Part shown: positions 16,348 to 24,910 of the stretch, in pieces | Position numbering within the stretch: the stretch's first letter is position 1 | How the letters are laid out: every line of letters starts with the position of its first letter | Assembly (NCBI GenBank): GCA_047971485.1 | Contig: JBKDZR010000144.1 | Location: forward strand, 1-40,131 | Source: JBKDZR01 sp047971485 | Lineage (GTDB): Bacteria; Pseudomonadota; Alphaproteobacteria; Rhodobacterales; Rhodobacteraceae | Direction of reading: 5' to 3' | DNA: 40,131 nt | Made by a program: the position numbers and the translations under genes | Notes under the pieces: generated by a model | Told to the model about the DNA's origin: nothing | The model's input: the letters and a program-made list of their open reading frames with translations, nothing else | Databases searched by the model: none

Positions 16348-17406
16348 TCAGCCCACCGCCTGCCACGCCCAGGCGCCCGTCTCGGTCATCTGCCGGGTGA
16401 CCCGGCCCTCGGCCAACAGATAGTTGAGATGGGCCACGGTCTCGGCCAGGGCCAGCCCATAGACCCCTTCCGATATCTCGCGACGGAACAGGAACTCGAA
16501 GCAGCCGGCCGCCTTGCGCGGACTATCCAGCCCCTTGTGCAGCCGGTCCAGCGCGCTGAGATGGTTGTCGATCATCTGACGCAACCGCAGCGGCAGGCCG
16601 GTGAAAGGCAGCTTGTGCCCCGGCAACACCAGCTGATCCGGCGTCGCATGGCGGCCCAGCCGTTCGCAGGCCTCAAGCCATTCGGCCAGCGGATTGGCCA
16701 ACGGTTCGGTTGGATGCACCCCGATATTGGGCGAGATCGAGGCCAGCAGCTGATCGCCCCCGATCACCAGGTTGTCATCCCGGCTCCAGAAGGTGGCATG
16801 TTCCGCAGCGTGGCCATTGCCGATCCGCACATCCCAGCGCCGCCCCCCGGCGGTGACCACAGACCCTTCGGCGATCCGGGTAAAGCCCAGCGGCATCGGC
16901 GCCACCATATCGGCAAAGTTGAACGGCCGCTCCTTCAGCCGCTTTTCCACAAGCCCCGCCTCCATGCCCGCCTCGCGCCAAAAGCGCACCGTTTCAGGGA
17001 CCGGGCGGTCCTGTTCGTCCAGTTGCAGCATCCGCGCATAAAGCCAGGCGGTGCGCGTGGTCACCAGTTCCGCGCCATGATGGGCCTGGAACCAACCGGC
17101 CAGACCGACATGATCGGGGTGGTAATGGGTCAGCAACACCCGGCGCACAGGCCGCCCGGCCAGGGGGCCGTCCAACAACTGCTGCCATTCGGCCCGGCTG
17201 CGCTTGCAGTCAATGCCACTGTCGACAAGGGTCCAGCCATCGCCATCATCCAACGCAAAGATATTCACATGGTCCAGCGCCATGGGCAGCGGCAGACGCA
17301 GCCACAGGACCCCCTCGGCCACCTCGATCGCCTGCCCGGGACCCGGCGGGTCAGGAAAGGGATAGGTCATTTCCGTGGCGATGATCGGGTTTCCATCGTC
17401 TCTCAC
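16348..17406 (-). CDS. Metallo-beta-lactamase fold hydrolase
   Basis: The 352-residue product has the binuclear zinc motif LLTHYHPDHVG with H94, H96, D98 and H99. RIGNGHAAEHATFW holds the next zinc His, and LVIGGDQLLA the bridging Asp. LVLPGHKLPFTGLPLRLRQMIDNH resembles LACTB2-like hydrolases with a C-terminal winged helix (AETVAHLNYLLAEGRVTR). Its GTG start at 17406 overlaps the stop of the acyl-CoA dehydrogenase gene (GTGA), so the two are translationally coupled; a thioester or acyl-CoA hydrolase role is plausible but not shown by the sequence. M13 is a possible alternative start. Confidence 0.88.
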   Translation of the reverse strand: MRDDGNPIIATEMTYPFPDPPGPGQAIEVAEGVLWLRLPLPMALDHVNIFALDDGDGWTLVDSGIDCKRSRAEWQQLLDGPLAGRPVRRVLLTHYHPDHVGLAGWFQAHHGAELVTTRTAWLYARMLQLDEQDRPVPETVRFWREAGMEAGLVEKRLKERPFNFADMVAPMPLGFTRIAEGSVVTAGGRRWDVRIGNGHAAEHATFWSRDDNLVIGGDQLLASISPNIGVHPTEPLANPLAEWLEACERLGRHATPDQLVLPGHKLPFTGLPLRLRQMIDNHLSALDRLHKGLDSPRKAAGCFEFLFRREISEGVYGLALAETVAHLNYLLAEGRVTRQMTETGAWAWQAVG

Positions 17407-19109
17407 GCGCCCAAGTCCTCCAATGTCATTGCATACAGATCAGCCGCACCCACCCGGGCCTGGACCAGCAAACCACTTACCTCGGGCAGGGCCCGGTTGA
17501 CATAGGCCCGCGCCAGCGCCGCGCGTGCCCCCCCGCCGGCCGTTGCCGCCGCCAGATGATAGCGCCCGCCCAGCACCCGCGCAAAGGCCCGCAGATACGG
17601 CACCGCACCGGCAAAACGATCCGTCATGTCGGGCTGGGCCAGTAACCAGTCCGTGGTTTCATGCACGGCTTCCGCCGCCTCCCAGACCGCCCCCGCCAGA
17701 TCGGGCAGTTGGGCGCGCATGGCCTGGGCCGCCTCCTGGATGTCCTGCAACAGGCTGAAGGCGGCCTCACCGCCATCGGCCAGCTTGCGCCCCACCAGGT
17801 CCATCGCCTGAATGCCATTGGTCCCCTCATAGATCGAGGTCACCCGCACATCGCGACTGAACTGCGCCGCACCGCTTTCCTCGATCACCCCCATGCCCCC
17901 ATGGACCTGCACCCCGGCATGGGACACCTCATTGCCTACCTCGGTGCCAAAGGCCTTGGCGATCGGCGTCAGCAATGCCGCCCGGGCCTGCCAGGCCGGC
18001 AATCCGGTTGCCCGGGCCATATCCATCGCCACGGCGCAATCCAGGGTCAAGGCCCGGGCGGCGAAGATATCGGCCTTCATTCCCACCAGCATGCGGCGCA
18101 CATCGGCATGATCGGCGATGCTGTCCCCCCCGGTCGGCGTCTTGCCCTGCCGGCGCCCCAGTGCATAGGCCAGGGCCGTCTGATAGGCCGCCTCGGCCAC
18201 CCCCACCCCGCTGACCCCAACCCCACGGCGCGCGTTGTTCATCATGGTGAACATCGCCGCCATCCCGCCATGGGGCGCCCCCACCAGCCAGCCGGTAGCG
18301 CCCTCATAGGCCATGGTCGCGGTGGGCGATCCGTGCAGGCCCAGCTTGTGCTCCAGCCCGATCACCTTGATCCGGTTGGCCACACCGGGCCGGCCCTGGG
18401 CATCGGGCAGAAACTTGGGCACCAGAAACAGGCTGATCCCCTTGGTGCCCGGCGCGCCATCGGGCAGACGCGCCAGAACCAGATGGACGATGTTTTCGGT
18501 CATGTCGTGATCGCCCCAGGAGATGAAGATCTTCTGCCCGGTGATCGCATAGGTGCCATCGCCCTTGTCCACCGCCCGGGTGCTGAGCGCACCAACATCG
18601 GACCCGGCCTGGGGCTCGGTCAGGTTCATGGTGCCCGTCCATTCCCCGCTGATCAGCCGCGGCAGGTAAAGCGCCTGGAGTTCCGCGCTGGCGTGGTGTT
18701 CCAGCGCCTCGATCTGCCCCTGGGTCAGCAACGGGTTCAACTGCAACGCCAGACAAGCCCCCGACATCATATCATTGACGGCCGTGTTCAGCGCCAATGG
18801 CAGCCCCATGCCCCCGTGTTCGGGATCCGCCGCGATCCCTACCCAGCCCCCTTCGGCCAGCCCGCGATAGGCCTGGGCAAAACCGGGCGAGCTGCGCACC
18901 TGCCCGTTTTCCAGCCGGGCCGGGTTCAGATCCCCGACACGATTGAGCGGGGCCATCACCTCATCGCAAAAGCGCCCCGCCTCGGTCAGGATGGCATCGC
19001 AGACATCCGTCGTGGCCTCGGCATAGCGTTCGGTGGCCGTGATCCGGGACAGGTTGACCACCTCGTTCAGGATAAAGCGGGCCTCTGAGATCGGCGAACT
19101 ATAGGTCAT
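17403..19109 (-). CDS. Acyl-CoA dehydrogenase (long, AcdB/DmdC-like)
   Basis: A 568-residue FAD enzyme that oxidises an acyl-CoA to the enoyl-CoA. The N-terminal domain starts YSSPISEARFILNEVV. The central domain has GTMNLTEPQAGSDVGAL (flavin and substrate) and ITGQKIFISWGDHDM. The C-terminal region has GVQVHGGMGVIEESGAAQF and IYEGTNGIQAMDLVGRK, whose Glu is at the catalytic position. The extra C-terminal ~110 residues fit the long acyl-CoA dehydrogenase class that includes DmdC; the exact acyl substrate cannot be read. Start ATG 19109 is chosen over an upstream in-frame start because MTYSSPISEARF is the family N-terminus. Coupled to the hydrolase gene downstream. Confidence 0.93.
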   Translation of the reverse strand: MTYSSPISEARFILNEVVNLSRITATERYAEATTDVCDAILTEAGRFCDEVMAPLNRVGDLNPARLENGQVRSSPGFAQAYRGLAEGGWVGIAADPEHGGMGLPLALNTAVNDMMSGACLALQLNPLLTQGQIEALEHHASAELQALYLPRLISGEWTGTMNLTEPQAGSDVGALSTRAVDKGDGTYAITGQKIFISWGDHDMTENIVHLVLARLPDGAPGTKGISLFLVPKFLPDAQGRPGVANRIKVIGLEHKLGLHGSPTATMAYEGATGWLVGAPHGGMAAMFTMMNNARRGVGVSGVGVAEAAYQTALAYALGRRQGKTPTGGDSIADHADVRRMLVGMKADIFAARALTLDCAVAMDMARATGLPAWQARAALLTPIAKAFGTEVGNEVSHAGVQVHGGMGVIEESGAAQFSRDVRVTSIYEGTNGIQAMDLVGRKLADGGEAAFSLLQDIQEAAQAMRAQLPDLAGAVWEAAEAVHETTDWLLAQPDMTDRFAGAVPYLRAFARVLGGRYHLAAATAGGGARAALARAYVNRALPEVSGLLVQARVGAADLYAMTLEDLGA

Positions 19110-19263
19110 GGCGCATCCTTTCGAAACCCGCCGCCGTGCTTGGCAGCCACCCGTCCGCAGCGTATGACACGCTACGGGATCACGTCGACTCTTCTGCAAC
19201 CTACGGTATCGCGCGCGGCACGCAAACCGATCACTGCATCCATCCGGGCCGGGACAAGAAAAA

Positions 19264-20292
19264 ATGAACAGACCACCTGCGCCGCACCAGACCGAACGGC
19301 TGGCCGATGATGCCGCCGGTATCGCCCGCGCCGCGGCCTTGCTGCGGGGGGGGGGCACCGTCGCCTTTCCGACGGAAACCGTCTATGGGCTGGGGGCGGA
19401 TGCCACCAATGACCGGGCTGTGGCCGCGATCTTCACCGCCAAGAACCGGCCCCGCTTCAACCCGCTGATCGCCCACCTTGCGGATAGCGCCGAGGCCGGG
19501 CGCTACGCCCATCTGTCGCCCCTGGCCGAGGCCGCCATCGCCACCTTCTGGCCCGGGCCCCTGACCCTGATCCTGCCCTTGCGCGACGGATCCGGCCTGT
19601 CGCCGCTGGTGACCGCCGGGGCTGACAGTGTGGCCCTGCGGGTTCCGGGCCCGGGGCTTGCACGGCGTCTTCTGGCGGAAACCGGCCGGCCGGTGGCAGC
19701 GCCCTCGGCCAACCCTTCGGGGCGGATCAGCCCGACCACAGCGGCCCATGTACTGGCCGGTCTGGACGGACGGATCGACGCGGTATTGGCGGGCGGGGCC
19801 TGCCAGGTAGGCGTCGAATCGACGATCCTGGACCTGACCGACCCTGCACAGCCGGTCATTCTGCGCCCCGGGGCGATCACCGCACCCGATATCACGCAGA
19901 CCCTGGGACACACCCCCACACGATCGGAGACCGCCGAAGACAGCGCCCCCAAGGCCCCCGGGCAGATGTCTTCGCATTATGCGCCGCGGGCCCCGGTGCG
20001 CCTACATGCCCACAGCGCCGGCCCGGGGGAGCTTCTGGTCGGTTTTGGCCCCACCCCCGGCGCCCATGCCAACCTGTCCGAAAGCGGCGATCTGGTCGAG
20101 GCAGCCGCCAGCCTGTTCTCTCTGCTCCACGATCTGGACAAGATGGGCCCCACGGCCATCGCCTTTGCCCCGATCCCGGATCACGGCTTGGGTCGGGCGA
20201 TCAACGACCGGCTGCGCCGCGCCGCCGCGCCGCGCCCTCAGGCCCGCCCGGCTGTCGGCGACAGGGAAAGCGGTTCGATCCCCAGCCCCTGA
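19264..20292 (+). CDS. L-threonylcarbamoyladenylate synthase (Sua5/TsaC)
   Basis: The 342-residue enzyme makes threonylcarbamoyl-AMP for the t6A37 modification of ANN-decoding tRNAs. The YrdC domain shows GGTVAFPTETVYGLGADA, the nucleotide-binding TAKNRPRFNPLIAH (KxR...P) and PSANPSGRISPTTA. The linker AIT...APGQMSSHYAPRAPV and a C-terminal Sua5 domain to ~320 mark the long Sua5 form. The last 18 codons (from about PQARPAV) overlap the 3' end of yqgE on the other strand by 55 bp and look like an added tail. ATG 19264 is preceded by GGGACAAGAAAA. Confidence 0.95.
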   Translation: MNRPPAPHQTERLADDAAGIARAAALLRGGGTVAFPTETVYGLGADATNDRAVAAIFTAKNRPRFNPLIAHLADSAEAGRYAHLSPLAEAAIATFWPGPLTLILPLRDGSGLSPLVTAGADSVALRVPGPGLARRLLAETGRPVAAPSANPSGRISPTTAAHVLAGLDGRIDAVLAGGACQVGVESTILDLTDPAQPVILRPGAITAPDITQTLGHTPTRSETAEDSAPKAPGQMSSHYAPRAPVRLHAHSAGPGELLVGFGPTPGAHANLSESGDLVEAAASLFSLLHDLDKMGPTAIAFAPIPDHGLGRAINDRLRRAAAPRPQARPAVGDRESGSIPSP

Positions 20293-20813
20293 AGCGCCGC
20301 GCCCCATTTGCCGGTGCTGTCATGGGAAAACACCAGCGTTGGACTGGCCTCGCCCACCAGCCAGCCATTCTGCTGGATCTCGGCCTCGATCTGCCCCGGG
20401 GCCCAACCGGCATAGCCCAGGGCCAACAGGCAGTCGCGCGGGCCATGCCCACGGGCGATATCTTCCAGAACATCCAGCGTCGCCGTCATACCGAAGGCCT
20501 GATTGACCCGCAGCGTCGCGTTGCGGCTGCTGTAATCCGCCGTGTGCAGGACAAACCCCCGGCCATGTTCCACCGGACCGCCGAAATGAATGACCGGGGC
20601 TTGCCCGTCCCCCCGGGCATCGATGCCCAGTTGTTCCAGAAGATCATCGAAGCGGATATCCGAGGCGGGCTTGTTCACCACAAGTCCCATGGCCCCATCA
20701 TCGGAATGAGCACACATGAAGATAACGCTTTTCTCAAAGCGCGGATCCCCCATTCCGGGCATCGCGATCAACAGCCGGCCGCTGAGATCGAAGGAAATCG
20801 CATTATCTTCCAT
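20238..20813 (-). CDS. YqgE/AlgH-family protein
   Basis: The 191-residue product matches the YqgE family: SGRLLIAMPGMGDPRFEKSVIF at ~11-32, DDGAMGLVVNKPA at ~38-50, VIHFGGPVEHGRGFVLH at ~74-90 and LLALGYAGWAPGQIEAEIQQNGWL at ~128-151. The family has a known compact alpha/beta fold but unclear biochemistry; in Pseudomonas AlgH affects alginate and other regulation. It is normal in length. It converges with Sua5 and overlaps it by 55 bp. It is divergent from the DsbD-like gene with a 114-bp AT-rich gap. Confidence 0.95.
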   Translation of the reverse strand: MEDNAISFDLSGRLLIAMPGMGDPRFEKSVIFMCAHSDDGAMGLVVNKPASDIRFDDLLEQLGIDARGDGQAPVIHFGGPVEHGRGFVLHTADYSSRNATLRVNQAFGMTATLDVLEDIARGHGPRDCLLALGYAGWAPGQIEAEIQQNGWLVGEASPTLVFSHDSTGKWGAALQGLGIEPLSLSPTAGRA

Positions 20814-20927
20814 AGGGGAAAAATGGCATGTTTCCGTCTGTTATCAAGGGGGAACAGCGTCATCGCCCCCTCTCTCTCGCCGAAACGTGACTTCAATTTC
20901 AGTGGCCCGCGCCACATACCACCTTCC

Positions 20928-21752
20928 ATGACAACGTTTTTCTTTGCCCGACGGGCCGCATTGGCCACCCTTCTGGCCATGCTGGTCCCGACCCTGCCCG
21001 CCCTGGCCGGCCCCGCCCGCGACCCCCACGATGTCATCTCGGCCGAGGTTCTGCCCGGCTGGCTGGGCGATGACGGGGTTCGGATGGCGGCGCTACGGCT
21101 GGTCCTCCAGCCGGGCTGGAAAACCTACTGGCGCAGCCCCGGCGCGGCTGGCGTGCCCCCGGTCTTCGACTGGTCCGGATCGACGAATATCAGCGGCGTG
21201 CGGGTCCACTGGCCGCGCCCGACCCCCTTCACCCAATACGGGCTGACAACCCTGGGCTATGCCAATGAACTGATCCTGCCCTTGGAACTGTTTCCTCGGC
21301 AGGCCGGGACCGATGCCGCGCTGAAGGGGCGGGTCGCGCTTGGCGTCTGCCAGGATATCTGCCTGCCGCTGACACTGGACTTTGCCGCCGATCTGCCGGC
21401 CACACGCAGCGGGGACGGGACAGCAGCGATCCGGGCGGCACTGAAAGCGCGCCCGACCCCCGGCGCGGCCCCGGCGCTCTGTGCGCTGGAACCGATCGAG
21501 GACGGGCTGCGCATCACCGCGACCTTGCAGGCCCCGTCCCAAGGCACCGGCGAAACCGTGGTCTTCGAACCGGGCCAGCGCGATCTTTGGGTGTCCGAGA
21601 CGCAGGTATCGCGCACGTCCCACACCGTGACCGCCAGCGCCGAGATCGTCCCCCCCGAAGGGCGCCCCTTTGCCCTGTCGCGCCAGGACATGCGGATCAC
21701 GCTGATCGGCGGCCGTGGGGCGGTGCAATTCGACGGCTGCACCGGCGACTGA
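20928..21752 (+). CDS. Periplasmic DsbD N-terminal-domain-like protein
   Basis: From ATG 20928 the 274-residue protein starts with a cleavable signal peptide (FFFARRAALATLLAMLVPTLPALA, cut near AGP). The mature part has WKTYWRSPGAAGVPP, TQYGLTTLGYANELILPLEL and GVCQDICLPLTLDFAADLP, the two-cysteine strand of DsbD-alpha/thiol-disulfide interchange domains. No membrane DsbD-beta or thioredoxin domain follows, so it is a stand-alone periplasmic domain, probably taking reducing power from a CcdA/ScsB-type partner encoded elsewhere. Earlier in-frame starts lie in yqgE antisense and were rejected. A C-terminal Cys (DGCTGD) is also present. Confidence 0.85.
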   Translation: MTTFFFARRAALATLLAMLVPTLPALAGPARDPHDVISAEVLPGWLGDDGVRMAALRLVLQPGWKTYWRSPGAAGVPPVFDWSGSTNISGVRVHWPRPTPFTQYGLTTLGYANELILPLELFPRQAGTDAALKGRVALGVCQDICLPLTLDFAADLPATRSGDGTAAIRAALKARPTPGAAPALCALEPIEDGLRITATLQAPSQGTGETVVFEPGQRDLWVSETQVSRTSHTVTASAEIVPPEGRPFALSRQDMRITLIGGRGAVQFDGCTGD

Positions 21753-21902
21753 TCGCAGAAGGGGCCTGCCCCCAAGGGGGCGGACCACAGGCGCGCAAAA
21801 GGAACAGCCCCCTCTTTTCCAGAGACCGGATCCAGGCCCTTGCCCGCCAGCCCTTCCCCGTGGCCAAAGACGGACCAGCCGTGCACCCCTCAACGGAAAA
21901 GA

Positions 21903-21998
21903 GCCTGACCACGTTGGACCCGTTGCGCGACGAACTGGGCCATATCCGGGCGCGCGGCTATGCGCTGGTGGAAAAGGACATGCAGATCGGCAAATGCC
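21903..21998 (+). pseudogene. Short fragment resembling an IclR regulator effector domain
   Basis: In the 285-bp gap after the DsbD-like gene, one plus-strand frame reads SLTTLDPLRDELGHIRARGY and goes on ALVEKDMQIGKC. This resembles the IclR-family stretch between the helix-turn-helix and the ligand pocket, where a helix with LxxELxxIRxxGYAxxxxExxxG is conserved. The similarity stops at KC; no HTH and no C-terminal part is present. I infer a leftover from a regulator gene that lay at the edge of the catabolic region. The rest of the gap (21753-21902) holds only a G/C-run hairpin near 21768-21781 and nothing I can name. Confidence 0.4.
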
Positions 21999-22037
21999 CC
22001 CCCGCCCGATTATCAGGCCGGCGGACAGACCACCCGC

Positions 22038-22739
22038 TCAGCCCAACAGATGCGCTGGGATCGTGGCGATGAAATCGGACAGGTGATCGCCCAGCAAGCG
22101 GACATGTTCGCTGGCCGCAACCATTGCCCGGTCGGAATCACCGGCCTCGATGGCATCGATGATTTCCCTGTGCTCGCTCAGGGTGGCGCGCATCTTGCCG
22201 GGCTGAAAGGTGACCTGCCGGCGATAGGGCGACAGACGGAGGCGCAGTGCAATGGTCTGATCAGCCAGAAAATGCGTATGCGCGGCAACATAAAGAAGAT
22301 CGTGGAACTCCTCGTTGATCGCATAGAAGGCGTCGGGATCATTGTCTTCATGGGCCTGCCGCAGCCGGTCCTGCACCCCCAGCATGCGGTCCTTTTCCTC
22401 GCGCGTGGCCCGGCGGGCGGCAAGACGCGCGCACAGCCCCTCAAGCGCGGCCATCAGATCGAACATCTCGATCAGCATCGGGATCGACAAGGTCGAAACC
22501 ACCGTGCCCTGGCGGCCGCGCACCTCCACCAGCCCCTTGGCAACCAGCGCCTTGATCGCCTCACGCACCGGGGTGCGAGAGACGCTGAACCGCTGGGCGA
22601 TCTCGGTTTCGTCGAGACGGTCGCCGGGCTTCAGGTCACCCTCGACAATCAGCCGCTCAAGATCCTGACGCAGTTCCTCGGCCCGGGTCGGCTGGCGACG
22701 GGCGGTTTTTGTCAGGCGGGACTCGACGCGCTGGTTCAT
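22038..22739 (-). CDS. GntR-family (FCD/FadR subfamily) transcriptional regulator
   Basis: The 233-residue protein has an N-terminal winged helix (LKPGDRLDETEIAQRF, then SVSRTPVREAIKALVAKGLV at ~52-71) and an FCD ligand domain. The domain contains helix residues typical of its metal site: NEEFHDLLYVAAHTHF, LSEHREIIDAI and AASEHVRLLGDH. FCD regulators usually repress a nearby catabolic operon and are released by an organic acid. It is the last gene of the leftward operon, so it probably controls that operon and perhaps the divergent one, and itself. ATG 22739 overlaps the stop of a 36-codon ORF (ATGA). Confidence 0.92.
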   Translation of the reverse strand: MNQRVESRLTKTARRQPTRAEELRQDLERLIVEGDLKPGDRLDETEIAQRFSVSRTPVREAIKALVAKGLVEVRGRQGTVVSTLSIPMLIEMFDLMAALEGLCARLAARRATREEKDRMLGVQDRLRQAHEDNDPDAFYAINEEFHDLLYVAAHTHFLADQTIALRLRLSPYRRQVTFQPGKMRATLSEHREIIDAIEAGDSDRAMVAASEHVRLLGDHLSDFIATIPAHLLG

Positions 22740-22846
22740 GACAGGGATCCAATGACTGGGGCGGGCGGCACCGGGATGCCGATCAGATCGACGACATATA
22801 CCGAACCGGCCGGAGAACGATATGGGGTCTGCAACTCGACGTTCAT
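22736..22846 (-). CDS. 36-residue ORF coupled to GntR regulator
   Basis: ATG 22846 begins 1 bp after the hydrolase stop, and the TGA overlaps the gntR ATG by 4 bp (ATGA). The encoded peptide starts MNVELQTPYRSPAGS and ends PVPPAPVIGSLS, with a short hydrophobic middle (VYVVDLIGIPV). No family is recognised. The exact fit between two genes, with the same coupled-overlap style as the other operon genes, suggests it is translated, either as a small protein or as a device passing ribosomes on to gntR. It could still be chance; there is no strong Shine-Dalgarno beyond an AGG before the ATG. Confidence 0.35.
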   Translation of the reverse strand: MNVELQTPYRSPAGSVYVVDLIGIPVPPAPVIGSLS

Positions 22847-22847
22847 T

Positions 22848-23633
22848 TCAGGCCTGTTGTAATCGGTCAAGTTCAACCAGAAGTTTAGAAAGCAGCCGCC
22901 CGGGCGCCTCGATCTGCGGGAAATGGCCCAGCCCATAGGTTGCCTGTGGGACCCGCGCCAGACAGGGCAACGGATCGCACCCATGGGCCTGGGCCACGGC
23001 CTTCGAATTCAACAGCCGCAGCGGCACCCTGATCCCGGGCAGGCGATCCCCAATGCGCCAGGCAAACAGCGCATCGCGCATGTCCAGCAGGTCGGCGGGC
23101 CGGGCCGCCAGAATATCGGTGGCAATCCTGTCCAGCACTGCGCCGGGTGTGTCGGGCGCGGCAATCGCCGCGATCATGCGCCGCGTTTCCCCCGCCAGAT
23201 CGGCCCCAAAGACCTGACGCCGGGCCGCGATGTCATCGGGCGCGGTTCCACCATAAAAGATCCGGTCGGCCAGCGTATCCAGGCCCAAAAGCCCGGCCAC
23301 GCGATCCGGGGCGGCCAGCGCGGCCTCGATCATCAGCGGCCCGCCCATGGAATGGCCCAGCACCAGCGTACCGCGCAAATCGGCCGCGACCAGCCCGGTG
23401 GCGATGCCCTGCCCCAGCACCGCCATGCTGGGCGGGCCGGTCAGCGGCGCGCCCACGCGGCCAGGCAGGTCCACCGCCCAGACAGCATGACACGCGGCCA
23501 GCCCGGGCACGACCCCGGCCCATTGCCCGGAACAGCCGCCCCAGCCATGGATCAGCACCAGCGGCCGCCCCTTGCCCCCCAGGGCCGTCAGGCGGAGCGG
23601 CCCACAGGCCGTCTCCACCCCATGGCAGATCAC
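22848..23633 (-). CDS. Alpha/beta hydrolase
   Basis: The GTG at 23633 overlaps the monooxygenase stop (GTGA) and gives 261 residues. LVLIHGWGGCSGQWAGVVPGL is the oxyanion-hole region, VLGHSMGGPLMIEAAL at ~107-122 holds the nucleophile Ser, and TYGLGHFPQIEAP near the end holds the catalytic His. It is BioH/esterase-like in size. A longer frame extends to 23846 but only as shadow of the monooxygenase gene. In the operon it could hydrolyse an ester, lactone or C-C bond produced by the upstream flavin monooxygenase and aldolase; the true substrate cannot be read. Confidence 0.88.
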   Translation of the reverse strand: MICHGVETACGPLRLTALGGKGRPLVLIHGWGGCSGQWAGVVPGLAACHAVWAVDLPGRVGAPLTGPPSMAVLGQGIATGLVAADLRGTLVLGHSMGGPLMIEAALAAPDRVAGLLGLDTLADRIFYGGTAPDDIAARRQVFGADLAGETRRMIAAIAAPDTPGAVLDRIATDILAARPADLLDMRDALFAWRIGDRLPGIRVPLRLLNSKAVAQAHGCDPLPCLARVPQATYGLGHFPQIEAPGRLLSKLLVELDRLQQA

Positions 23634-24910
23634 GCCGGCAGCCCCAGCTTGTCGCGCAACGTCCCCGGCGCATAAGCCGTCTTGTAGAGGCCACGTTCCT
23701 GCAGGATCGGCACCACCAGGTCGATGAAATCGGTGAACCCGTCCATGAACCAGCCCGGCATGATGTTGAACCCATCTGCCGCGCCGCTTTCGAACCACTC
23801 TTGCAGGGTGTCGGCCACCTGCTCGGCGGATCCACACAGAACCCAATGGCCCCGCGCAGCCGCAACCAGTGAATAGAGATCGCGCAGCGACATGTTTTCC
23901 CGCTTGGCCTTGGACAGCATCGCCTTGGCAAAGGCATGATAGGCGTCGTTTTCCCCAAGGTCCGGGATCGGCCCATCCAGATCATGGCCCGACAGATCCG
24001 TGTTGAACCGTTCCGACAACATGCCCAGGGCCGTGTCATCGGCAACGAAGCTCATCAACCGGTTCAGCTTGGCGCGGGCCTCTTTCTCGGTCCGGCCGAC
24101 AACCGGCATCACCCCGGGCAGAACCACAAGATGATCGGCCTGGCGCCCGGCCCCCGGCAACCGCGCCTTCAGGCCCGCATAAAAGGCCCGGGCCTCATCG
24201 CGATCCTGGGTCACGGTAAAGACCACATCGGCATGTTTCGCCGCCAACTGCTGGCCGGCCTCGGATCCGCCTGCCTGCAGGATCAGCGGACGCCCCTGGG
24301 GCGGACGCGAGATGTTGACCGGCCCCTTCACCTTGAAGAACGGCCCCTCATGGTCGATCGTGTGCACCTTGGAGGGGTCGAAATACTGCCCGGTTTTTAC
24401 ATCCCGGGGCATGGCCCCCTCTTCCCAGGCGGTCCAGAGCGCGTTGACCACCTCGATGAATTCCGCCGACATCTCATAGCGGCGGGCATGATCGGGATGG
24501 CTGGTGCCGAAATTCGCCGCCGCCTGCGGATTGGACGTGGTAACCGAATTCCACGCCGCACGCCCGCCCGAGATATGATCCAGCGAGGCAAAGGCCCGCG
24601 CCAGCGTCCAAGGGTCGCCATAGGTGGTCGAGGATGTCGCCCCCAGCCCGATATCGGTGGTGTTCATCGCCACCGCCGACAGCATGGTCAGGGGTTCCAG
24701 CCGCGCACAATAGGACGGATGCGCCGAGGTATCCGCGTTCAGATTATCGCCCATGAAAATCAGATCGAACAGGCCGCGCTCGGCCTCCTGGCAGATTTGG
24801 GTGATCTGGCCGATATCCTCGAAACCATCCACCGCACCGGGCATCCGCCAGCCCGAGATATGGCTGCCCGTGCCCAGCAGGAACAGGCCGAAACGCATTT
24901 GGCGGCTCAT
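23630..24910 (-). CDS. LLM-class FMN-dependent monooxygenase (NtaA/SnaA/DszA type)
   Basis: The 426-residue protein belongs to the bacterial-luciferase fold. The N-terminus MRFGLFLLGTGSHISGWRMP and IFMGDNLNAD, then GLGATSSTTYGDPWTLARAFASLDHISGGRAAWNSVTT, are diagnostic of the NtaA/SnaA/DszA/EmoA group, which use FMNH2 from a separate reductase to oxidatively cleave C-N or C-S bonds or hydroxylate. PLILQAGGSEAGQQLAAKHADVVF is the FMN/phosphate region. No flavin reductase gene is visible next to it, so the partner must be encoded elsewhere. Start 24910 overlaps the aldolase stop (ATGA). The substrate is unknown. Confidence 0.93.
   Translation of the reverse strand: MSRQMRFGLFLLGTGSHISGWRMPGAVDGFEDIGQITQICQEAERGLFDLIFMGDNLNADTSAHPSYCARLEPLTMLSAVAMNTTDIGLGATSSTTYGDPWTLARAFASLDHISGGRAAWNSVTTSNPQAAANFGTSHPDHARRYEMSAEFIEVVNALWTAWEEGAMPRDVKTGQYFDPSKVHTIDHEGPFFKVKGPVNISRPPQGRPLILQAGGSEAGQQLAAKHADVVFTVTQDRDEARAFYAGLKARLPGAGRQADHLVVLPGVMPVVGRTEKEARAKLNRLMSFVADDTALGMLSERFNTDLSGHDLDGPIPDLGENDAYHAFAKAMLSKAKRENMSLRDLYSLVAAARGHWVLCGSAEQVADTLQEWFESGAADGFNIMPGWFMDGFTDFIDLVVPILQERGLYKTAYAPGTLRDKLGLPA

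Noticed and set aside
17661..19088. 475-codon plus-strand frame over the acyl-CoA dehydrogenase gene
   Set aside because: Shadow frame; the dehydrogenase motifs on the other strand are unambiguous.
21768..21781. GCCCCC/GGGGGC inverted repeat after the DsbD-like gene as a terminator
   Set aside because: The loop is too tight for the full stem and no T run follows; too weak to list as a terminator.
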